Shown here: positions 32,911 through 41,814 of the stretch, in pieces
How positions within the stretch are numbered: the stretch's first letter is position 1
Layout of the letters: the number at the start of each line of letters is the position of its first letter
Assembly (NCBI GenBank): GCA_949775045.1
Contig: OX459095.1
Location: forward strand, 35,392,768 to 35,456,767
Direction of reading: 5' to 3'
Length of the DNA stretch: 64,000 bases
From: Metridium senile
Lineage: Eukaryota; Cnidaria; Anthozoa; Actiniaria; Metridiidae
Program-made: the position numbers and the translations under genes
The notes under the pieces: generated by a model
Database searches by the model: none
Told to the model about the DNA's origin: nothing
Seen by the model: the letters and a program-made list of their open reading frames with translations, nothing else

Positions 32911-34032
32911 ATCAACAACAATGAACAACAAAACATTTGAAACTGAATAGAACAACTTACTCATAGATATCGTGCAACACTAATAATTATAATACTAGCT
33001 TGATTAAATATCACATGAATAGCATGGATGAGGTTTTTGTGATATCCAGAATAGTCAATTTCGAGCCATGTGCAAGAGATGGGGCCTTGATGCTCTTATC
33101 AGAAAATAGGTGGAAATGAAACTACTTGCTGATGATACTAGCCAATTATTTTTCACTAATCTGTAGGTTTATTTTGAAAATAAAATGCAGGCTCTTAGTC
33201 AATCACATTATAGATAGCGAATACAATGTATAATAATCATAACAATTGTAATAAAACGTGTATTTACTTCACCTACTTCAGTTGTAATTATTGCTTATTG
33301 TCTTATTTGTCCCCATGGGAAAGTAATCCTTTACTGATATAAAATTGTGATATTCAAAATAATATTGCTAATTGATTGGTTAATGATCAGGCCTGTTCAA
33401 TGATTATATCTACAAATGAAGAAAAAAAAACCCCTTAAGACAGAGAAGAAAACTCGATTAATTTAATATTTCAAATAATTTAATACTTAATATTAATTTG
33501 TCTATCTAAAGTAATTATTAAAGAAATTACTAATGAACACAAGTTGCATAATGAAATCCTTTATTATTAAGCAAAGTTTTTTTAAATTCTATCACTGATT
33601 TACACATTCAAATAATCATAGAATAATTATAAGCATAATAAATTGGACTATTTCTATTCTTGATAGTCTGGATAGGATTAATAGCACAATTAGTTTACTG
33701 ATGATATGGTTCTTGGTGATTGACAACACATCTAAGTTCGTTTTTCCTATCAATGGTGCTTTGCTTTCATTATGAGCTATATATAAGACACGAGAGCAGC
33801 AACGAGACAGCAGTCTATCACACTATTATACAATCTGTTCATACATGCTTTATCAAAGCTACAATTTACAGCTCTAAGACATTGTATGATACCATCCTTT
33901 CAAATCAACATCAGTAGTTCAGTGGCAGTAGTCTGTTAATGTCCTTGTTAATATACTTGGATTAGTCATAAACGGTGATATATATACAGAGTGTAGGTAA
34001 AAGTTCTTGTCTCAAATGTGTTCATATTGTTT
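32911..34032. other. Intergenic between E1 and peptide gene A1
   Basis: AATAAA lies at 33179-33184, 269 bp after the E1 stop. From about 33840 on, the sequence is homologous in reverse to 57176-57360. No gene is seen. Confidence 0.55.
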
Positions 34033-34233
34033 TCAATCCTTGTGAAAGAATCCTCCCGCTCCAGGTTTATTCATGTCCAACATGACTCTTCGATCTGCTC
34101 CGCTTTGCTGCTGTCTTTGAGTTGTTGCTTTACTTTGTACTGTAAGTTTACCAGTCGCAGGATCAAACACCATAGTCTCACTGCCGCTTGGACTTTCCAT
34201 AAACTTTTCGATTTTCTGCTTTTGCGAGCTCAT
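34033..34233 (-). CDS. Short protein family A, copy 1 (candidate modifier)
   Basis: A 66-residue protein starting M-S-S-Q-K. I choose this Met (34233) because the copy at 56975 has no equivalent of the upstream Met. It is polar and probably disordered, with a T-M-V-F-D-x-x-T-G-K-L-T-V core and a C-terminus G-A-G-G-F-F-H-K-D. The V-F-D-x-x-(S/T)-G-x-L core and a G-F-F near the end are shared with family B. A Gly-Gly followed by a few residues is what a ubiquitin-like precursor presents to its processing peptidase. It is not a beta-grasp protein as far as I can see, so a modifier role is inference. A kB-like site and a CRE lie about 90 and 117 bp upstream. Confidence 0.7.
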   Translation of the reverse strand: MSSQKQKIEKFMESPSGSETMVFDPATGKLTVQSKATTQRQQQSGADRRVMLDMNKPGAGGFFHKD

Positions 34234-34322
34234 TGTATCTCTTATTTGACTCGTGTAGATCGCCAACGCCACAAAGAATACTGAATGATTTGAATTAGCA
34301 AATTGATAAGTTCTGCGAAATC

Positions 34323-34357
34323 GGGAATTTCCCTATATCTTGGAAATAATGACGTCA
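34323..34357. promoter_or_regulatory. NF-kB-like site plus CRE upstream of peptide A1
   Basis: GGGAATTTCCC at 34323-34333 (90 bp from the start) and the palindromic TGACGTCA at 34350-34357. The pair is kept at the same distance and order in the mirrored copy (56848-56885). Confidence 0.65.
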
Positions 34358-34644
34358 TTTCTTAGAAGTATTATGCTTGAAAACTTGTTGTGTGACAAAC
34401 AAAGAAGAGAAGGAAAGCCCCACGTTGAGCAATTTGCATTGTTGTCATTTTTTCACTGATATTTTCTTTATTTTCATATGTTTACCAAAATGTTTTGGGA
34501 GAATATTTTGTCACAAAAACACATTCGTTTAAGAAAAGTACATGCTAAATCTTCTAAAACTACTTATCTAGTATTTGCTGTTTTGGCGTCTTTTGCATAA
34601 AATGTTCACATGTTTTTAAGTTGAGTATACATACTCGTGTATGC

Positions 34645-35781
34645 CTATTTCTTGTTTGAGCATAACAAATTCATCACAAAATCACATGAGGATTTGTTAT
34701 TTTTCTCGTCTTCTTCAGTTGTTTGGTCTAGAATACGATTATTCATTTCTTGGTCTTGGTCTTGGTCTTGGTCTTGGTCTTGGTCTTGGTCTTGGTCTTG
34801 GTCTTGGTCTTGGTCTTGGTCTTGGTCTGCAATTTGATTCCTTTCTTTTTCGAGCACACAACCTGATGTACTATTGTCGAGGTCATCAGAAGTCATTCCT
34901 TCGACTGCACCTAGTGGATTAGAGTACAAACTTAAATGGTCATTACATACACCTTTAGTATTTGTATGTTGATCATTGCTTGGAGTTAAGTTATTTTGAG
35001 TTAAATTTATGTCACTTTGCTCTTTTGTGTCATCATTACAGGAATACGATTGTCTATCTCGTTGGTCTTCATTTATGACCAAAGACGTCGAATGCCTTTC
35101 ACTATTTTTATCCTCCTCGTATGAAACCCGACTCTCCTTGATAGTAGAGCTTTCTTTCATACCATGTGCACTGATACTTTGGTCAATATTTGGCTTAAAG
35201 TAATCTAGATTTTCTTGGAGATTCTCTACTTGAGATCCAATGGCCAACATATGTTTCAGTTTTTGTCGAAAGGGACTTAGTTCTTCTATGTAGGCAAATT
35301 CACCTTTATTCATTAATCTTCTTCTCTTGGTAGTCGTTTGAAAGAAAAAAGCGTTCACTCTACAAGTTTTGTATTTACGGCTTATCGTAGCGATAAAAAG
35401 ACAAAATCTGTGGATTCCATATCGACGCATATTTGTCCAAACAGTGTTCTCATCACCACCGCTTGGCCTGGTCAGACCGATTGTGTGATGCGAGTGCCAT
35501 TCTCCGATATGACAAAGACCTTCTTTGGTAGTCAACTGGTTACCAACACGTTCAAGGTATTCTACATCTTGGTAGAAAGAAGCTACAGTTCTGTGACAAC
35601 CCTTCCCTGGTCCAAGTACAAGTTGTACTACTGCAGTATTCTCGTCAAACCACAAGCCAAATAGATCACCTCCTGTCTCAAGGTTTGAAGACTTGGCCGT
35701 CCATGCTTGTATTTGACGATATTCGGACTCGTAGATCAAAACTTTGAAGCTTTTCGATTCTACAAACATTTCATTAGACAT
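34645..35781 (-). CDS. JAMM/JAB isopeptidase with long acidic tail (copy 1)
   Basis: 378 residues if begun at M-S-N-E-M (35781). A Met 18 codons upstream (35835) is open here but not in the mirrored copy. The JAB domain carries Glu35, His96/His98 and Asp110, followed by E-L-S-P-F-R-Q. The long tail is polar and disordered, contains L-Y-S-N-P and E-G-M-T-S-D-D-L-D-N-x-x-S-G-C-V-L-E-K-E shared with the gene at 55482, and then a run of Asp-Gln dipeptides absent from that copy. The tail rather than the enzyme domain is what diverges, so targets or partners may differ. Confidence 0.87.
   Translation of the reverse strand: MSNEMFVESKSFKVLIYESEYRQIQAWTAKSSNLETGGDLFGLWFDENTAVVQLVLGPGKGCHRTVASFYQDVEYLERVGNQLTTKEGLCHIGEWHSHHTIGLTRPSGGDENTVWTNMRRYGIHRFCLFIATISRKYKTCRVNAFFFQTTTKRRRLMNKGEFAYIEELSPFRQKLKHMLAIGSQVENLQENLDYFKPNIDQSISAHGMKESSTIKESRVSYEEDKNSERHSTSLVINEDQRDRQSYSCNDDTKEQSDINLTQNNLTPSNDQHTNTKGVCNDHLSLYSNPLGAVEGMTSDDLDNSTSGCVLEKERNQIADQDQDQDQDQDQDQDQDQDQDQDQDQEMNNRILDQTTEEDEKNNKSSCDFVMNLLCSNKK
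34750..34830. repeat. Coding hexanucleotide repeat (Asp-Gln)n
   Basis: About 13 tandem tggtct units (gaccaa on the coding strand) encode alternating Asp and Gln in the JAMM tail. The mirrored gene at 55482 has a single Asp-Gln at this place. Confidence 0.92.
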
Positions 35782-35996
35782 TGTTCCGGTTGTAAGAGGT
35801 CGTTGTGTTTGTCCGTCATGTATATTATTTGACATTTGTTTTGAGAAAATTTCTGGTAAAGCAATTTCCCAGTAATGTAACGCACATTGTCACGCTCTGG
35901 AATTTGCAGAGTTGCAAATTTAATTTTGTCAGTAGAAATAGTGGAAATGGAGGTGATGAAATAGTATAATAAACAAATTAAACGCAAGGCCTTTTT

Positions 35997-36080
35997 TTAG
36001 TTATATATTTCACATTGTAAAATGTTAAAGTATTTTTTCAGATGTGCATTGACAAGTTTTTGAGCATCAGTCCAAGGCAT
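35997..36080 (-). pseudogene. 5' remnant of an E2 gene
   Basis: Starting at 36080 the minus strand reads M-P-W-T-D-A-Q-K-L-V, then a helix ending L-K-K-Y-F and a stop after 27 codons. This aligns with the first residues of the E2 at 53941 (M-P-W-T-D-G-Q). Its place, just upstream of the JAMM gene and on the same strand, is the mirror of that E2's place, so it is what is left of the E2 in arm 1. Confidence 0.75.
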
Positions 36081-36859
36081 GTTGAATATTAAATATTGAA
36101 ATGATCCGTGTTAGAGTGCACGCAATATACATCCGTGAATTAAAACTAAATATTTAATATATATTGTACGATATCAAACAAATGTTTGTAGGTGTATCAA
36201 AGATATGCCTATTGTTCTTTCTGTTGCAATCTCAACCTGTTAAAAAAAGAAAAAAACATTTGGCGCGCTAATCAAAGTCTTTTGTTACTTCTCATCTACA
36301 ATACCATATATGGTAATTGCATTGTTTTCAAGATTGCATACGGTATTTCTGCTACGATTGGGTTTTGATTCATAATAGGAGTTGTTGTTCCTCAACCTTT
36401 TAATTTTTAATAACTTCTCCTAAGCTTTTGGCCTTCGTGGCCATTATGAAAGATCATTACAAGTCGTAAGAAAAAATTATATATAAAAATAAAAAATGTA
36501 TAAAAATATATTGTATGATTCATGCCTGAATGATTCTTTTAGACAATTTAGATAAGAACTAAATATTGGATAACTAAATACTATTACCTATAAAAGTTAG
36601 TAGTGGTTTGACGGACTTTAGAGACGGTTAAACACAAGTAACATAATCACTATTTTTATTGCTGGTAGACCTAAAGGCTATATTGCTATTACCCATATTA
36701 TTACCCACTACAGTATAACGATACAAAAGCTAGCACCTAACAGTACAAAGGAATTTATTTATTTGACTTTAGAAAAATTAGAAGAAATCGCAAAATATTA
36801 AAACTGTTTTGGTTCATCTAATATGAATACATAATCCTCTGCAATGTGGGATAGAATTC
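36081..36859. other. Intergenic, nothing recognised
   Basis: AT-rich spacer between the E2 remnant and the promoter of peptide B1. No gene, repeat or RNA is supported. Confidence 0.5.
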
Positions 36860-36870
36860 GGGGAAATCCC
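36860..36870. promoter_or_regulatory. NF-kB-like site upstream of peptide B1
   Basis: GGGGAAATCCC, 90 bp before the start at 36961. The mirrored gene has GGGGTTTCCCC at a similar distance. Confidence 0.6.
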
Positions 36871-36960
36871 TTGTAGATTCTCAGAAGCAAACAAAACGCG
36901 CATACACAGCTGCTTGCACTTCAAATAAAATAAAACAAAAAACTATTATCTTTCAAAGCG

Positions 36961-37326
36961 ATGAAAATTCAAAGCCGACAAATCACTTTTCGTGATAGAG
37001 AAGGAGGAAGAGAAGAAGGAGAAGGAGGGAAGGAGGAGGAGGAGAAAAAGGGAAAGATGAGGCGGAGGAGGAGGAGGAGAAGGGAAGGAGAAGAAGGAGG
37101 AGGAAGAACAAGAAGAGGAGAATCAACCACTCAAAGCCATGACAGCGAAATACCAAGGGATTCTGATTCAACTTTAGATGAGGTACCAAGAAACGAGAGA
37201 AAAGGTTCACAGGAAGAATTAGTCTTTGATGAGGACACTGGTCAACTTGTAGTCAAGAAACAGACAAAACGACCAGTAGCTTCTAAAACTGTATTGACTG
37301 GAATCGCTACAAGTGGATTCTTCTAG
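36961..37326 (+). CDS. Short protein family B, copy 1 (candidate modifier)
   Basis: 121 residues. A basic start (M-K-I-Q-S-R-Q) is followed by about 50 residues of Glu/Gly/Arg/Lys low complexity from a GGA/AGA repeat that is much shorter in the other two copies. Then comes the conserved part: S-Q-E-E-L-V-F-D-E-D-T-G-Q-L, a Lys-rich stretch and the C-terminus A-T-S-G-F-F. The conserved part is about 40 residues and has the V-F-D-x-x-(S/T)-G-x-L core of family A. The very C-terminal G-F-F is unchanged in all three B copies, which suggests the end itself is functional. Confidence 0.7.
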   Translation: MKIQSRQITFRDREGGREEGEGGKEEEEKKGKMRRRRRRRREGEEGGGRTRRGESTTQSHDSEIPRDSDSTLDEVPRNERKGSQEELVFDEDTGQLVVKKQTKRPVASKTVLTGIATSGFF

Positions 37327-39167
37327 TACAGTCATTGCTTCGGGTAAAACAGCTGTAAATGAAGACAATTAATGAACTTTATATATCATATTTGATTTTG
37401 TTAACTAAGGCACTTTGAAGTGACTTGGTGTAGCCTACTGTAAACAGTGCAATATAGGATTATTGTATTTTGACATTCTATTTAACATGCACTTTATACA
37501 TCGAATTTAGAATTTATGTGAACTATTATATTTGCATACCATTCATTTGTTTGTTTGCGAATTAAAATCATCAAAAAACCTTTTCAACGTTTTTTTTGTG
37601 CCAGCGTATATAACTTTTAACGAGACAAGAAAAATGTTCTATTTTATATAAATAGAGTCCAGAATTTTATTTTAACCATTCATTAATCTGCGACACTTGA
37701 ATCCCTTTGATAAAATGATTTACATATTGTTTGGGTTAGTGTTTGTGCTATAAATATTGACCTTCTAGGTTGGGCGACTTCCTATTTTTCCCAGAAGTAG
37801 AAAATAAGCTGAGTTGCACATTCCTTACACTTTGTTGATTGAACCATGAATGACAAGATCACCTGATGTATATTGAAAATTCTAGAAACCCAGATCTAAA
37901 GAAAACTAAATGTTTTTCCCAGAAGTAGGAATAAGCTGATCAGCACATTCCTCACCCCCTGTTGATTGAAACTTGAATGGCTAGATCACCTGATTATGTT
38001 TATTTAAAATTCTATAAGATTCTCAAAACTCCATCTGCATTTGAGAAGCGTTTGAACATCAATAACGCAATTCATATATTTGTAATACCTGAATATCGTG
38101 CCCAACGTTATAAACTTCTCGAAATTTGTATTTTGGTTATAATAATTGCAATGTCGCATATAATTTTGCGAAGCACTCTAAAGGGGGCTCCCCTGATTTT
38201 GTTACGCATTGTCAAGCCTCCTTACACTATGTTGTTTGAATCATCTCAGATGTTTATTGAAAATTCTAGAAACCCAGAACTCCGCCAGCTGCCCAGAAGC
38301 GGCAGGTTGAAAAGAGGGAATAAATTCATTTGTTTGCTATATTTTAGTATCGTGTCTAAGTTTCATTGTCTCGAAAATTTTAATAGTTATAATGTTGTAA
38401 TTTTGAGAAGCAATTTAAGGCCGGGGGAATACCCGAATTCTTTGACGAGTTGTTCCGATCTTTCGAGAATCAAAACAACACATTACGCATGCGTATCATT
38501 TAAGGTTCTGGTAATCGCTTTTCTATTTGTTGTTTTGGTAACATCTGTTTTAGGGTTTCCTTATTTTTAACTTCAGTTGATAAAATCAGATGGAATTGGT
38601 TGAACTCAAAATTGATCATACATTTGTTTATAGTGATATATGTTTTCTGATATGTTACGTAGTATATATAAAGGTATTCTAAAGAAAACCATCTCCCGTT
38701 TTATTGTAGTATATATCAACGTGAGTTACGAATTGCGCCCCATTGCCAACAACACTATGACTTATGAAAATGTTTTATTGTAGAATGGGACTCTTGAAAA
38801 TGTTATTTATGCATATAAATTAACATTAAAAAAATAAAAAAATAAATAAATAAACGAAGCAAAAGGAATGACAGACTTTTAGAAGTTGTATGAGGTAACA
38901 AACATATTCAAGAATAGGTAAAATGTTATTTTTTTCGTAACGCATGTAACACAACATTTCAAAAACTTGGCGTGACATGACGCTTACAACGTCAACATTT
39001 CCCGGAATCCAAAAGCTTTTGTTATCTGTAAAAATTTGATCTGAATTCTCAATTTCAAGTATTCTACCTCTATTCGACATTATATTTGATTAGTTTGCAA
39101 GCGCTGAACCAGTGTCAGTAAACTAGATAGAATTGAGAAGCAAAATAGGCAGCTTTCTTGTTCAAAA
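37327..39167. other. Intergenic with diverged internal repeats and kB-like sites
   Basis: A block around tttttcccagaagtag and the gattgaa/gatcacctgat sequence occurs at 37780-37900 and again at 37915-38030, with a third partial copy at 38190-38285. kB-like GGGGGCTCCCC (38183-38193) and GGGGAATACCC (38424-38434), and TTCCCAGAA at 37788-37796 and 37916-37924, lie inside. A 197-codon frame at 37977-38570 runs through this repeat DNA and is not supported as a gene. Confidence 0.6.
38999..39007. promoter_or_regulatory. STAT-like site upstream of gene 39168
   Basis: TTCCCGGAA, a perfect TTCNNNGAA palindrome 161 bp before the start codon. Confidence 0.45.
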
Positions 39168-40980
39168 ATGACGACAACGATAACAATCCACCGTGGAGAA
39201 ATCTCGATTGTTCAAAGAATATTTCGACAAACTAAAGACAAGCATAAAAGAAAGTTAACTGGCTCTTTGTATGGTCTTCAAGCGGAATCCGGTCAACCAA
39301 TAGTTCTATTGATATGTGGAGGCAAGAAAGAGAAGCACTTACGAGTTTGCCAAGAGTACTTAAAAAGCAAACATGGACTTAATCAATTGGGGAGATGGCT
39401 TGTATTTGACGACGAAGGCAAGTGTTTTTACAATAGTGCGCGGCACAACACTTCGTAGGACAGTGACATTCCTTTAAACAATATGTAGAAATCAAACAAC
39501 ATTGCTGTTTGATATTTGGCTTTGGGTAAGAGAACCACTCAGTATATACATAAAAAGCGAAATAACATAACATAGATTTGTCATTTAATTGGGCTTATTT
39601 TAGTCTGACGTTTGCTTGAAAACAACAAATCATTATCAGTATTCTAAGCTTTTTTTTCTTTGTTCAGGATCATCTTTGAAATCCATTTCTAAAGGAAGAA
39701 TATCTTTGGTGTTTGATATGAATGGGAATTTGTCTACTGCATACGACGCTGAAGGCCATGGAGCTAATCTTGGTAGGTAGTTTTTTAATTATTTGTAATT
39801 ACTGCTTGTGAAACGCTTGAAGGCTTGATAGTTAGTTATGTCGAGCCTTGGCCAAAATAACTTCGTTGTATTGTGTTCTTTTAAAATAAGCTTAATTAAG
39901 ACAGTTAACTCTTACAGTGCCTCTTTGTTTACCAAGGTGTGTATATGGATTCAAATTGTTGGGTTGAAATCCTGACAAAGCTGGACTAGCATCTCACTCA
40001 AGCCCTCAAGGAGGGTAGAAATACTAACCGGCGCCGACAAGCCAATGTGCTTTTTTAATGTAACGGAATTACCTTAACTGCTATTTCCTAATAGTTGTTT
40101 TTGTTATTTAGAAATCCTAGGTGGAAACAGTGCTTTGAGATTATACAAACCGCTTACGGAAAAACTTTGCAAGGTACTGAAAACCGATAGCTCACCCGTT
40201 CATGATGTTGTGGAAAGAAAAGTCGATGATGACATAAAACCGAGCGATTACACAAACAAAGCATCGCCTAAAGATAATCGCAGACCATACCAAGATGATT
40301 ATGACAGATCATCAAGCAATAATGAAAGATATCAAAGACAAACTTTGTACCGTGACAACCAAACTTCATACAGCGTCCGGGAAATATCTAAGAAAGGGGA
40401 GTCACGCGGTAAACAAGACGTGGTACACCATAGCTATTCATATCCGACTAAAGACAGATCTGTCAGGCCTTGCCAGGATGACTACCGAAGAATACCGAAA
40501 AGCGGGGACAGCAGACGATATACAGCGCAAGACTCGAGGTCGAGAGCCGATGAAATATGCCACAATAGTAGTGCGGTTAACCCCTATATGAATGACAACC
40601 ACGACGCTTATAACCACACATCAAAATGTCAGTGGTACAATACAGATAGGCAACTTTTAGCTGAGTTGCTTAAGCTCATTGGTGGCTTTAGTCCGCGTAG
40701 TTCACCTGAAATATCAAGAAACTCTACAACTGAGAACATGTCGATTCTATTCACCTATCGTGAACACTATTGGGTTATCGAATTCCCATCGACATTTCCT
40801 CTCGGAGAAACTAAAGTCTTAAAAATGTATGCCGATGGAGATCGAGCTCATGCAAGAGTTGAGAGGTTCGAGTGTGACTCTGAGTTTGTTAACTTGCAGA
40901 TCATTAAAGATAGAATTAGCCAAGCAGTAAGAATTCTAGAATCTCCTCGGCCTAGTTACCAATATGAAACATATCTGTAA
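39168..40980 (+). CDS. Pseudo-JAB protein with E2/RWD-like C-terminus, three exons
   Basis: Exon 1 39168-39417, exon 2 39668-39772, exon 3 40112-40980, all phase 1; total 407 residues. The first intron uses a GC donor (GAAG then GCAAGT). It is supported because exon 1 is then exactly 250 nt, as in the paralogue at 41815. Exon 1 encodes a JAB-like core (G-S-L-Y-G-L-Q, L-N-Q-L-G-R-W) without His-x-His or the acidic metal ligands. Exon 3 starts with an L-R-L-Y-K-P-L segment, then a long charged disordered region rich in Arg, Asp and Ser. It ends in an E2/RWD-like domain (Q-W-Y, V-I-E-F-P-S-T-F-P) with no catalytic Cys. A regulatory or adaptor role is inferred. Confidence 0.8.
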
Positions 40981-41026
40981 AACATTCAGTATTTTTAAAA
41001 CATTGAACTTGATCTTGTTACTGTTG

Positions 41027-41032
41027 AATAAA
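41027..41032 (+). terminator. Polyadenylation signal
   Basis: AATAAA 47 bp after the stop of the gene ending at 40980; a second copy follows at 41035. Confidence 0.6.
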
Positions 41033-41040
41033 TGAATAAA

Positions 41041-41564
41041 TCCTAACATTTAAAACCTTTCCATATTTCTTCCTTTCTGCTACATATATTATCATATTAT
41101 TGTTGTTATTCATATAAAAGACTAAATGAAAAATAGCATGAAAAATATTGCTGAAAGATATCTTCTGAAAACATAAGTTGGCAAATTTTACGTAAATATT
41201 TTGACATTTATTCTATATATATCAATAAATATAATTATCTACAGTTAAACATTGAAATACAAATGATATATATACGATATTATATTGGTGCGCTGACACA
41301 AGACGCTGCCGTAAAGCTGTGTAACCATAGTGATGATATTTTATATCAAAATAATCGAATAAATTTGTATTTGTTTTCGTATTTTTTTATGTGACTCGGA
41401 CTCTACAAATATGATAACTTAATTCCTGATAACTGCAACTTTGGTTATCAAATAAATATGTTTTATATGGATTTGTATTTACCCTTTCAATGTAATCTTG
41501 ATATTTCGCTTACGATGCAGTTTTATTTCCTGTTTTGCATAACAATGATTTCATTCAGCGCTTG
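41041..41564. other. Intergenic, nothing recognised
   Basis: AT-rich spacer before the next promoter. No feature is supported. Confidence 0.5.
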
Positions 41565-41592
41565 CTATAAATAGCTGTTCGGGGAAACTACC
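41565..41592 (+). promoter_or_regulatory. TATA box of gene 41815
   Basis: CTATAAATAG at 41565-41574, followed at once by a kB half-site-like GGGGAAACTACC (41581-41592). The predicted start of transcription is near 41600, giving a leader of about 215 nt. Confidence 0.5.
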
Positions 41593-41814
41593 TTCCACAT
41601 GACATTCTTTTCGCAGAACCAAATGTCAATCAAACTGCTGAACTCGCTTCTAAGAACTAGTCCTCTCAAATATATCAAATCTATTCCATGAATAAGCAAC
41701 TAACGCAGAGACAAACCTTTTATTCATTTAGTGTATAGAAGACCTTAGTTTCAAAACAGAATTGTGGTTAAAGAATTGAATTTGATGATTTAAAGTTCTC
41801 GCTCCTTACCAACC

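Larger units (their letters stand above)
33840..38220. repeat. Inverted segmental duplication, arm 1
   Basis: Peptide A1, JAMM, E2 remnant, peptide B1 and the following spacer appear here in the order that is mirrored in 50185-57360. Arm 1 has lost nearly all of the E2 pair. The homologous block at 37700-38220 matches the reverse of 50185-50700. Confidence 0.88.

Noticed and set aside
37977..38570. A 197-codon plus-strand frame
   Set aside because: It runs through diverged internal repeats and kB-like sites that are homologous in reverse to non-coding promoter DNA at 50185-50700, where the frame is not kept.
38826..39080. An 84-codon minus-strand frame starting M-S-N, divergent from gene 39168
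   Set aside because: The start looks faintly like JAMM starts, but the rest is hydrophobic low complexity with no JAB motif; it is more likely promoter DNA.
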